Program-made: the position numbers and the translations under genes
Shown here: positions 48,703 to 55,631 of the stretch, piece by piece
How positions within the stretch are numbered: position 1 is the stretch's first letter
Layout: every line of letters starts with the position of its first letter
The notes under the pieces: model-generated
The model's input: only the letters and a program-made list of their open reading frames with translations
What the model was told of the DNA's origin: nothing
Database searches by the model: none
IMG/VR virus record: IMGVR_UViG_3300042446_002107
Location: 1 to 64,000 of that record
From: a virus
Direction: 5' to 3' (one strand)
DNA: 64,000 nucleotides

Positions 48703-49335
48703 ATGGCAGGAAGAAAACCAATACCAGAAGAAGAACGTTTCTGGGAGAAGGTAGACAAATCTGGACCTAATCCAGATTATCCAGACTGTTGGGAATGGAC
48801 TGGCTATGTTGTGAAAAAATATGGTCACTTTGCAATCAAGCAAGATGGGGTAAACAAGAAACTTGGTGCCCATGTTTATAGCTGGCAAAAAGCAAATGGC
48901 AAGCGAGTCCCAGAAGGGCGCGAAGTTTGCCATACATGTAACAACCCTCCATGTGTTCGTCCGGACCATTTAGAAGCTGAGACCCGTTCTCACAATCAGC
49001 GCTATTCGGTTACGCACGGGAATCATAAAGAGAGCAGAAAGACGCACTGCAAACACGGTCATCTCTATGATGAGGAAAACACAATCCACAGAATCAGCAA
49101 ACATACCGGTTTTGTCACACGGGATTGTAAGGCTTGTCACAAAAGATGGAAGAAAGAGCGACTTGCGCGCAGACGCGAGGAAAAGGGAATAGAGCCTAAA
49201 AAACTAAACCACTGTAGAAAAGGTCATGACTTTAGTGTTTATGGGGAGAAGTGGTTCGTGAAAAAAAGTGGGCGAAAGTATCGGACGTGCGCGGAGTGTA
49301 TGCGAATTAGAAACGAAAAGAAAAAAAATGGCTAA
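48703..49335 (+). CDS. HNH endonuclease with zinc motifs
   Basis: A 210-residue protein. CWEWTG ... GHFAIK ... AHVYSW then REVCHTCNNPPCVRPDHLE is the HNH_3-type fold (residues 28-95). The second half has two HC-KxGH zinc segments (THCKHGHLYD; NHCRKGHDF). Four bases after nrdJ. A free-standing homing endonuclease that may target nrdJ alleles. Confidence 0.88.
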   Translation: MAGRKPIPEEERFWEKVDKSGPNPDYPDCWEWTGYVVKKYGHFAIKQDGVNKKLGAHVYSWQKANGKRVPEGREVCHTCNNPPCVRPDHLEAETRSHNQRYSVTHGNHKESRKTHCKHGHLYDEENTIHRISKHTGFVTRDCKACHKRWKKERLARRREEKGIEPKKLNHCRKGHDFSVYGEKWFVKKSGRKYRTCAECMRIRNEKKKNG

Positions 49336-49897
49336 GAATATGCCTCTCATTGAAAGATTTTTTCAGAAGGTCGATAAGTCTGGTAACGATAAATTTCCAG
49401 ATTGCTGGATTTGGACTGGCGCACCAACGAGTAAGGGGTATGGTTCGTTCAAGTACTACCAAGACAGGCCGGCGATTGGGGCTCATGTTTCAAGCTACCT
49501 TTTTCATATAGGTGAAGTACCAAAGGGCCTACTTGTCTGCCACCATTGCGACAACCCGCCGTGCGTTAACCCCGAACATCTTTTTCTAGATACAAATTCA
49601 GGAAACATGAAGGACATGTTCAAAAAAGGAAGAAATCCCCCTCAGACGAAAAAACAGACTCACTGTAAAAAGGGTCATTCTTTTGAGGAGTTCGAACCTC
49701 TTGTATATGTAAAGAAACAGGGCAGGCAAATTGGTGAAGAATATAGGGTCTGCAGGGAATGCAAACGAATCAATGACTTAAAAAGGAAAGGGAAAAACAT
49801 TGAGTCCATGAAGGAGTACAACCGCGTGAACCGGGACAAACTGAACGAACAAAAGAGAAACCTGTATCATTCTCGCAAGAACAAACCAACCCTCTAG
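49328..49897 (+). CDS. Second HNH endonuclease
   Basis: A 189-residue relative of its neighbour: CWIWTG, AHVSSY, LLVCHHCDNPPCVNPEHLF and a later HCKKGHSF. ATG 49328 overlaps the previous stop by eight bases; the GTG at 49268 is a less likely start. Similarity suggests an old duplication or twin import. Its TAG ends where a decayed tRNA begins. Confidence 0.87.
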   Translation: MAKNMPLIERFFQKVDKSGNDKFPDCWIWTGAPTSKGYGSFKYYQDRPAIGAHVSSYLFHIGEVPKGLLVCHHCDNPPCVNPEHLFLDTNSGNMKDMFKKGRNPPQTKKQTHCKKGHSFEEFEPLVYVKKQGRQIGEEYRVCRECKRINDLKRKGKNIESMKEYNRVNRDKLNEQKRNLYHSRKNKPTL

Positions 49898-49957
49898 CGT
49901 CGGTGGCCCAAGGGATAAGGCAACAGACTTCTAAAAGTAACAATGGTCAGAATCCCA
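49897..49957 (+). pseudogene. Decayed tRNA-Arg(UCU)-like sequence
   Basis: GCGTCGG (acceptor 5'), then a normal D-arm GCCCAAGGGATAAGGC, the anticodon loop CTTCTAA and a damaged GGTCAGAATCC T-arm. The anticodon stem does not pair and the matching acceptor strand (CCGACGC) is absent. It lies between two HNH genes, the second of which leads to an intact tRNA-Arg of the same anticodon. Confidence 0.5.
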
Positions 49958-49975
49958 AATGTGTACAATTTAAAT

Positions 49976-50410
49976 ATGACCAAAGAATGCCCATCGTGCA
50001 AAACCGTAAAACCTAAAAATTGTTTTGCTAAAAATGTAGGAAAAAAAGATGGGTTACAAAGCTCCTGTAGGGAGTGTAGGAAGGTTTATTTTAAGACGCA
50101 TTATGAAGAAAATAAAAAATACTATATCGACAAAGCGTACGATAGAAAATTAAGGATTCAAAAAGAATTCATTGAATGGTTAGCAGATAAATCATGTATG
50201 GACTGCGGAAATAGTGATATCCGTGTTTTAGAATTTGACCATCGTGGGGAAAAAGAGTACAATGTGTCTCACTTGGTAAATACTGGAAGAGACAAAGCGG
50301 CATACGAAGAAATTAAAAAATGCGATATTGTATGTGCAAATTGTCATAAAATTAGAACGGCACAACAATTTAACTGGGCAAAGCACTCATATCGGGCCCC
50401 ATTAACTTAG
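49976..50410 (+). CDS. HNH endonuclease with N-terminal zinc ribbon
   Basis: A 144-residue protein of a different HNH subfamily: ECPSCKTVKPKNCF and CREC at the N-terminus, CMDCGNSDIRVLEFDHRG and CANCHKIRT as the catalytic beta-beta-alpha site. ATG 49976 (MTKECPS) is preferred to 49943. The last five codons overlap the 5' end of tRNA-Arg. Confidence 0.85.
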   Translation: MTKECPSCKTVKPKNCFAKNVGKKDGLQSSCRECRKVYFKTHYEENKKYYIDKAYDRKLRIQKEFIEWLADKSCMDCGNSDIRVLEFDHRGEKEYNVSHLVNTGRDKAAYEEIKKCDIVCANCHKIRTAQQFNWAKHSYRAPLT

Positions 50411-50470
50411 TGGATAAAGTCAATGCCTTCTAAGCATTTTACGGGAGTTCGATTCTCTCATGGGGCACCA
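50396..50470 (+). tRNA. tRNA-Arg (anticodon UCU), CCA encoded
   Basis: Acceptor GCCCCAT/ATGGGGC, D-arm ACTT...AGT, anticodon stem AATGC/GCATT with loop CTTCTAA, T-arm GGGAG-TTCGATT-CTCTC, then A and CCA. Reads AGA/AGG, codons rare in GC-rich hosts, so it may help translate this mid-GC phage. Overlaps the HNH gene end. Confidence 0.94.
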
Positions 50471-50523
50471 AATCTTACAAAGCCTAAGCCCTGCCCGACG
50501 CGCAACGAGTATAGGATTTAGCC

Positions 50524-50907
50524 ATGAATATCAACATAGGTTCAGACCCGGATTTCCAAAACATCCTTGACCGTTTTGCTGACGGCATACCGGCAACCAT
50601 TGACTGTGGTTATGGCTGGGCGGAATTAATAAGGAAATGCGATACTGTTTTATTTACGCAGGACCCGAATTACACGATTGTGCAAATAAAAGAAAAGTTT
50701 GGTGGACTACGTTTTTACTTCAATCTTTCAAACATGGAAGAATATAGTAAAGTCAATTCACTGATTCTTACTATCGAGCAGGATTCTTTCAGCGTATGTG
50801 AGAAATGCGGTGAACCAGGATATCCACGCAAGGTGGAGACATCAGGAATGCGTTATACGTCTTGCGACGAGCACGAAATTCATTCCCACATTTCAGGGTT
50901 GGGGTGA
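50524..50907 (+). CDS. Conserved phage protein, unknown role
   Basis: A 127-residue protein: YGWAELIRKCDTVLFTQDP, then IVQIKEKFGGLRFYF and CEKCGEPGYPR. I recall related proteins in several phages, without function. Zinc binding is probable at the CxxC. End overlaps convergently with the small membrane gene. Confidence 0.75.
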   Translation: MNINIGSDPDFQNILDRFADGIPATIDCGYGWAELIRKCDTVLFTQDPNYTIVQIKEKFGGLRFYFNLSNMEEYSKVNSLILTIEQDSFSVCEKCGEPGYPRKVETSGMRYTSCDEHEIHSHISGLG

Positions 50908-51005
50908 CTCACTGCTTTTTTCATCTTTATAGCTGTTCTTGCCACAACAACGGCTGAAACAATTGCCGCTAGCCAGTTAATGACGTTATTTATCTTTTTC
51001 TTCAC
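50880..51005 (-). CDS. 41-residue single-span membrane protein
   Basis: GTG 51005 with a good GGAGGA site seven bases upstream; the longer ATG frame to 51074 is inside the preceding gene. One membrane helix (VINWLAAIVSAVVVARTA) between basic ends. Could be holin-like; unproved. Confidence 0.6.
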   Translation of the reverse strand: MKKKINNVINWLAAIVSAVVVARTAIKMKKAVSHPNPEMWE

Positions 51006-51444
51006 GTATTGGTCCTCCGGTGACCCAGGCGCGACAAGTTCTCTTAGAAGCGCACTTAAAGTCGAATGCTTCACAGTATCCTAGTTCACCAGCTTCGTCT
51101 ATTGCTTCCCATTCGTCTTTTCTATCGTCTCCGACAAGTCCGCCTTGTATGCATGACTTCATTTGTGGGGTGACAATAAAAACTGCGCAATTGCCGCATT
51201 TCTGTTTCTTAGCCTCTTCGGTGCTTACTTCCCACTCGTCGGCAAGCTTGGACCAGAACTCTTCGTTTTTCTCTTCTGGATTAAGCGGGCCGTAGTCAGC
51301 AACAGCGATTGCCTTTTTGCGATTAAGCAGGTTTACCGAAACGTCTTTTGTTGCCGTAGGGCATTTAGCGGATTCGTCTGCTTTCACTTCTATGCGAAGG
51401 CCTTTTATGGGTCCTTTATAGGAACCCCATGTATTGTCGTTCAT
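50986..51444 (-). CDS. Conserved Cys-rich phage protein
   Basis: A 152-residue protein. The C-terminal half carries KCGNCAVFIV, MKSCIQGG, GYCEAFDFKCASKRTC and WVTGGP, with six to seven Cys in a pattern I recall from environmental phages; a metal or iron-sulfur site is likely. Overlaps the nuclease gene by four bases. Confidence 0.75.
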   Translation of the reverse strand: MNDNTWGSYKGPIKGLRIEVKADESAKCPTATKDVSVNLLNRKKAIAVADYGPLNPEEKNEEFWSKLADEWEVSTEEAKKQKCGNCAVFIVTPQMKSCIQGGLVGDDRKDEWEAIDEAGELGYCEAFDFKCASKRTCRAWVTGGPIREEKDK

Positions 51445-51842
51445 TTTTTAAATTCTTCCCAAGTTTTATCCCCTTGGCCGTAGTACTCACGAGCGTAGCC
51501 CGATGAAACTATGTCCTGATTAAGGCATGCAGTTAATTCGGACTTGACGTCCTTGTCGGAATATATTTGAGCCAAGACTCTTCCGTACTTGTCATCCTTG
51601 CCGGCGATTGTCTTTAAAAAGACAATAGAGTGCCGTGTTGTCCAGTCTGAAGTAAAACTCTTTGCCTTTAGACCCATTTCCTTTTCAGCCAAATCCTTTG
51701 TACGGGATTCTGGAGTGTTTACTCCATAGAGCCTCACTCTGGCTTTGTGGTGAATACTGAACCCTAGGTCTATCATGACGTCGAGAGTGTCTCCGTCTAT
51801 TACCTTGAGTACTTTTGCTGTGTACCAGTATTGCTCAGCCAT
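51441..51842 (-). CDS. Staphylococcal-nuclease-like protein
   Basis: A 133-residue SNase-fold protein: KVIDGDTLDVMIDLG, RVRLYGVNTPE with the catalytic Arg/Glu, and DDKYGRVLAQIY. No signal peptide, so an intracellular or virion nuclease. Overlaps the 51835-52656 gene by eight bases. Confidence 0.88.
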   Translation of the reverse strand: MAEQYWYTAKVLKVIDGDTLDVMIDLGFSIHHKARVRLYGVNTPESRTKDLAEKEMGLKAKSFTSDWTTRHSIVFLKTIAGKDDKYGRVLAQIYSDKDVKSELTACLNQDIVSSGYAREYYGQGDKTWEEFKK

Positions 51843-52656
51843 TTTTTTGCTTAGCCTTACGACGCTGTTTCATCATTTTTGCTGCCTTAGACATTCTTTT
51901 TAGTTCTTCTGAATCTTCTGAAATATAAGACTGTGATGCGGTTTTGGACGAAGGCGCTAGTTCGGAGACACTTCTCCGAAGAGATGCGCGTATCGCTTGC
52001 TGCTCTTCGGACATGGATTCATTTAAGAACAACATTCCATCAGGAGGGATAAGTCCTTTAAGTTCTTCTGAATTAATAAATTCGTTATAACTATCTGGCG
52101 AAAACTTATTAAAGTAGTCGTAAGAAAAATGTGATTTCTTAGATTTAGAATTCTGGTATCTTTCCAGCATTCTTCTTCCTTTTGCTGCAAGCTTTTTGGC
52201 GTCTTCGATATTTTGAGGTACTGGTTCGCCCCAGGCTGCAGCCGATAGAGCCAATCTAGTTGCTCTGCCCTTTTCGTCTTTCATAGGGCCTGATGGGTTT
52301 GTGAAGAAACGAGTCAAGAAAGAACCTTTTCTTCTCATCTTTTCAGGAGTATCGGCAGCCCCCTTTACTCCTGGCTTCAAGCTAGCTCCTTCTTTTCTTT
52401 TGAAGTAAGCTCGTCCGGCAGCAGTCAGGCCACCCTTTGGGTCTTTAAGTACTGGTTTTTTTGAACCTTTGACTAGTACTTCTTGGAAAACAAAAGAACC
52501 GTAATATTCATCGAATATTGGGTGCATTTCAATATGCTTCAGCTCAATCATGGACTGGTTAGCTATTTGCTCAAGGGCTAGTTCTACCTCTATTTGGTCA
52601 GATAAGCCCTGAAGTTCTTCAAACGTTTTTTCGATGTCATCAAATGGATTAGTCAT
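51835..52656 (-). CDS. Structural-type protein with a GGLTAAGRAYF motif
   Basis: A 273-residue protein. LKDPKGGLTAAGRAYFKR ... LKPGVKG ... RRKGSFLTRFFTNPSGPM ... RLALSAAAWGEPV is a basic module seen in phage head-region proteins (DUF6321-like, from memory). The C-terminal part is helical. Directly downstream of the capsid gene, after a terminator. Confidence 0.68.
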   Translation of the reverse strand: MTNPFDDIEKTFEELQGLSDQIEVELALEQIANQSMIELKHIEMHPIFDEYYGSFVFQEVLVKGSKKPVLKDPKGGLTAAGRAYFKRKEGASLKPGVKGAADTPEKMRRKGSFLTRFFTNPSGPMKDEKGRATRLALSAAAWGEPVPQNIEDAKKLAAKGRRMLERYQNSKSKKSHFSYDYFNKFSPDSYNEFINSEELKGLIPPDGMLFLNESMSEEQQAIRASLRRSVSELAPSSKTASQSYISEDSEELKRMSKAAKMMKQRRKAKQKNG

Positions 52657-52694
52657 ATAAGATATCTTCTCATAGTTTTTGGGTTATAAAAGGC

Positions 52695-52734
52695 AAAAAC
52701 CCCGCCCGTACCGTTCGAAGGTACAGGCGGGGTT
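52695..52734 (-). terminator. Rho-independent terminator of the capsid gene
   Basis: AACCCCGCCTGTACC with GGTACGGGCGGGGTT (one mismatch) and a TTTTTG tail on the minus strand, fifteen bases after the capsid stop. Confidence 0.9.
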
Positions 52735-52748
52735 CCGCTTAGTGCTTA

Positions 52749-54116
52749 TTAGGCTGGTGCGTTGTCGAAGGTTACTTCAACGAATGCTTCTGGACGCTTG
52801 ACAGCAAGCGCAAGTCTTTGCTCTGCAAGGATAACGATTGCGTTACGGACGAAGAAGTCCGAATGCTGTTCGCTGATGCGGATGCTTGCTTCTTCACGGT
52901 CGTACAACTGTGCTCCGGTACCGAAGGCTCCAACAAGTGCCTTACCTTCAGTCATTGCAGGAGTGTCAACGATTGGCATACGCCAGACGCGTGGCTCGCC
53001 ACCCATTGCAACCGAAACTGCGATGAGGTACTGGCCTTGTGAGTCCTTAGTAAGTTCGATGTCTTCCCAGTCGTTCGGGTGAAGAACGATGCCGCTTGGC
53101 TCGTAGTAAGCAAGGAAGGAAAGGGTTGCCGCACGGCGAAGCGCGTCAGCCTTTGTGTCCTTCACTGGCAGAGTTGCACCGCTTGACCAGTTGTATGTCT
53201 GGATGTTTGGTGTGTTACGAACGCCCAACAAGTTTTCACCAGTACCGTTACCGTTAAGGATTTGGTTATCCTCAAGGAGACGGAGACCGTACATCAATTC
53301 GTTGTCGATAATGCTTCGAAGCTGTGGCTCGTCTGCAAGAACGTTGCGGTGTGCTGCTTCCCAATGTGCAAGTGTGCGCACTGGAGCCTGCTCACCAACG
53401 AAGGCGAATGAAGACTGTGGCTTGATACCGAATGCGGTATTGCCGGCGTTGCGCTCTGCAACTGATGATGCACTGTTTACGCCTGCTCCAGCCTGCAAGG
53501 TTGTGAAACCAAGCTGACGGAAGTATTCGATAACAGCAGCGTTTGTCTTGCGAACTGGGAACAAGTCACGAACACGCTTTGTACGTGTTGGTGGCAATAC
53601 CATTGGGTCACGCTGTACGGAACCAAATGAACCAAGACGGCTATCGGTTACTGCTGTTGTTGGCAGACCCGAGTAAACGTCCTTTACGTTGTAACCAGAA
53701 GTGTATGAAGTCAACGATGCAGCAATTTGCCATGGTGAAACCATGTTTGCTCCATTGCGGCCACCATTAAGTGCCTTGAACTCTGGTGAGTCAGTGAACA
53801 TTTGTCCAATTGACTTGATTTCACGTGAAGACAAGCTATTGAGGTCTGCTGCGGCGGCAGCATAAGCTGCTCCTGCAGAATCGCCTGATGGCTGTGATGC
53901 CCAGTTGTCTACTTGGTTCATGGTCTCAAGGTCTCCGAGAAGGCCCTTGATTTCCTTGATGTCGCGCATGTTCTTGTCGAACGCTGACTTTTGCTCAGGA
54001 GTAACGACTACTGTGCCGTCCTCGATTTTGAATGAATCTGCGATGGTCTTATTGTCTGCCATCTTTGTGCGAAGAGCTGATTGAAGCTCTTCTGTACGTG
54101 CCTTGTCTTCCGACAT
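52749..54116 (-). CDS. Major capsid protein, HK97 fold
   Basis: A 455-residue HK97-type capsid protein. Residues 1-94 form a helical, Ala-rich segment like a delta domain; LSSREIKSIG (95-104) is where HK97-type proteins are usually cut and resembles the LSSG separators. The body shows typical features: an E-loop-like RTLAHWEAAH, NGNGTGENLLGVRNTPN, YYEPSGIVLHPNDWEDI and a P-domain with MGGEPRVWRMPIV. AGAGGAGAACCC is the ribosome binding site. It is followed by a strong terminator and preceded by its own promoter, suiting high expression. Confidence 0.92.
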   Translation of the reverse strand: MSEDKARTEELQSALRTKMADNKTIADSFKIEDGTVVVTPEQKSAFDKNMRDIKEIKGLLGDLETMNQVDNWASQPSGDSAGAAYAAAAADLNSLSSREIKSIGQMFTDSPEFKALNGGRNGANMVSPWQIAASLTSYTSGYNVKDVYSGLPTTAVTDSRLGSFGSVQRDPMVLPPTRTKRVRDLFPVRKTNAAVIEYFRQLGFTTLQAGAGVNSASSVAERNAGNTAFGIKPQSSFAFVGEQAPVRTLAHWEAAHRNVLADEPQLRSIIDNELMYGLRLLEDNQILNGNGTGENLLGVRNTPNIQTYNWSSGATLPVKDTKADALRRAATLSFLAYYEPSGIVLHPNDWEDIELTKDSQGQYLIAVSVAMGGEPRVWRMPIVDTPAMTEGKALVGAFGTGAQLYDREEASIRISEQHSDFFVRNAIVILAEQRLALAVKRPEAFVEVTFDNAPA

Positions 54117-54194
54117 TGGGTTCTCCTCTTATGAGTTGGGTGGGGTTTGTTTATTGTTGGTTTTTCCAAGGCTTAGGTAAGCACCCAGCTCTTA

Positions 54195-54224
54195 TGTATA
54201 AACAAAAATAACAGATAATTGACA
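54195..54224 (-). promoter_or_regulatory. Likely capsid gene promoter
   Basis: -35 TGTCAA, 18 bases, -10 TATACA, in AT-rich DNA about 80 bases before the ATG. A small ACACC/GGTGT hairpin (54222-54235) overlaps the upstream side. Confidence 0.55.
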
Positions 54225-54277
54225 CCTCTCGGTGTAACTAATAATATTTTGCAATTAAAGTACGTAAATAGATTACG

Positions 54278-54949
54278 TTACTTACCAATGAGTTCTCGCG
54301 TGAGGGATGTTTTCCTTGCGACGCTTGACTTTGGTTTTTCGCGCAAGACGGTCCTGACAGCGTTTCTGGTTTCCCGTTCACGCCTCTTGCTGATGTTTCT
54401 TCTGCCTAAAGATGTTGAACCAGTTCTATTGGAATAATCAGTCATATTTGTACATGGCATCCACACCGTGCGTCCTGACTTGCTCACTCTTCTACTGATT
54501 CCTATGCACCCAATCTGGCGAGAACGAGCCTTGGCTGATTCTGGGTCAATAAAGACGTCTACGTCGTTATCTCTTACGAACTCTGGGCCGACACCCTTTT
54601 CTTCGCAGCATTCAATAGATTTACCACTAAAGGAAGTAGACGAAACGATGCCTCCACCTTCCAGTGAGCCAATTCCCCGTATTGGCGCTTCCGTTAGGTT
54701 TTCCCAGCCGTCAGAGCGTCTTTTTTTCTTGTTTTTCCCAATACTTCTTTTTGTTCCCGCTTCTTTAGCTCCTGGAACGACACTTCTCCACCTTGATGTC
54801 TCGGCAGTGTTTGAGATTCTTTCCATCTCTTCCATGGAAGCACAGGGCATCCATCTTCCTTCTGAATCCTTGTGTGCGCCGGAACACCCTATGTCTTGAG
54901 CAAGACGCAGAGCCAATGCTTTTGCTTTTGCTGGAGATTTACCTTGCAT
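54278..54949 (-). CDS. Protein with twin GC-x-G ... WMPC repeats
   Basis: A 223-residue basic protein in the head region. A motif occurs twice: QDIGCSGAHKDSEGRWMPC (about 18-36) and RQIGCIGISRRVSKS then VWMPC (about 143-164), each followed by M-x-x-x/Y. Two paired-Cys modules suggest metal binding. The middle and C-terminus are basic and Arg-rich. I recall single copies of this motif in other phages' head-region proteins; function unknown. Confidence 0.72.
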   Translation of the reverse strand: MQGKSPAKAKALALRLAQDIGCSGAHKDSEGRWMPCASMEEMERISNTAETSRWRSVVPGAKEAGTKRSIGKNKKKRRSDGWENLTEAPIRGIGSLEGGGIVSSTSFSGKSIECCEEKGVGPEFVRDNDVDVFIDPESAKARSRQIGCIGISRRVSKSGRTVWMPCTNMTDYSNRTGSTSLGRRNISKRRERETRNAVRTVLREKPKSSVARKTSLTRELIGK

Positions 54950-55631
54950 GTTTTATTTCGTTTCTAGTGTAAGAAACCCGTGCTGAAATTGATTCCTTTT
55001 GGCCAGCCGTTGCTTCTCGGGTAATGCTTTCTAGAGTCTTGGCTCTGCGAGTCAATCGACGACTTGAAGAAGTTTCTGCCGTTTTTCTATTGGCTGTTTT
55101 TCTAATAAACCCTTGACCAAATTGTCCATATATGAGTTCTGTCTCTATTTGTCCAAACTGTGCTTTAGGATGAGATTTAACAGCGCGAGATTTTTCGTCA
55201 AAAAAAACTTTTCCTGACTTTATTCTTCTCTTGAATTCTGATTTTTTCTTAAGGTTTTTAAAGTTACTGGTCTTGAAAGAAATAGCGTTCAGTTTATTGA
55301 CCGCGGAGGAAAACGACCGGATTGGCGTATTTTCGATAGGGTCACGATTTGAGCTTCTCTCGTTTTTTACAGTAGTGATGTAGCGGTACGATTTTTTCTC
55401 AATTGCTTTAGAAACAGGCTCGTCCTCTGCTATTTCTGAGTTTTCGAAGAATCCGGTAAAAATAAATCCATCAGGCACTGTTGACTTAATGTTGTAAGCG
55501 TCAAAATTAAAATCAGAAACAATTGATTTGCCATATTCGGTAATTGCTTTTACCTGAATTTTTTCGTTGTTTGAAGTTGCCATAACATGAGGCATTCCTC
55601 CAAAAACATCCTTGATAAAACCGATTTTCAT
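54939..55631 (-). CDS. Head-region protein, unknown
   Basis: A 230-residue protein: beta-rich N-terminus (FIKDVFGGMPHVMATSNNEK), very basic second half (KKKSEFKRRIKSGK; SSSRRLTRRAK). Overlaps both neighbours. No family recognised; position suggests a minor head or scaffold-type role. Confidence 0.7.
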   Translation of the reverse strand: MKIGFIKDVFGGMPHVMATSNNEKIQVKAITEYGKSIVSDFNFDAYNIKSTVPDGFIFTGFFENSEIAEDEPVSKAIEKKSYRYITTVKNERSSNRDPIENTPIRSFSSAVNKLNAISFKTSNFKNLKKKSEFKRRIKSGKVFFDEKSRAVKSHPKAQFGQIETELIYGQFGQGFIRKTANRKTAETSSSRRLTRRAKTLESITREATAGQKESISARVSYTRNEIKHAR

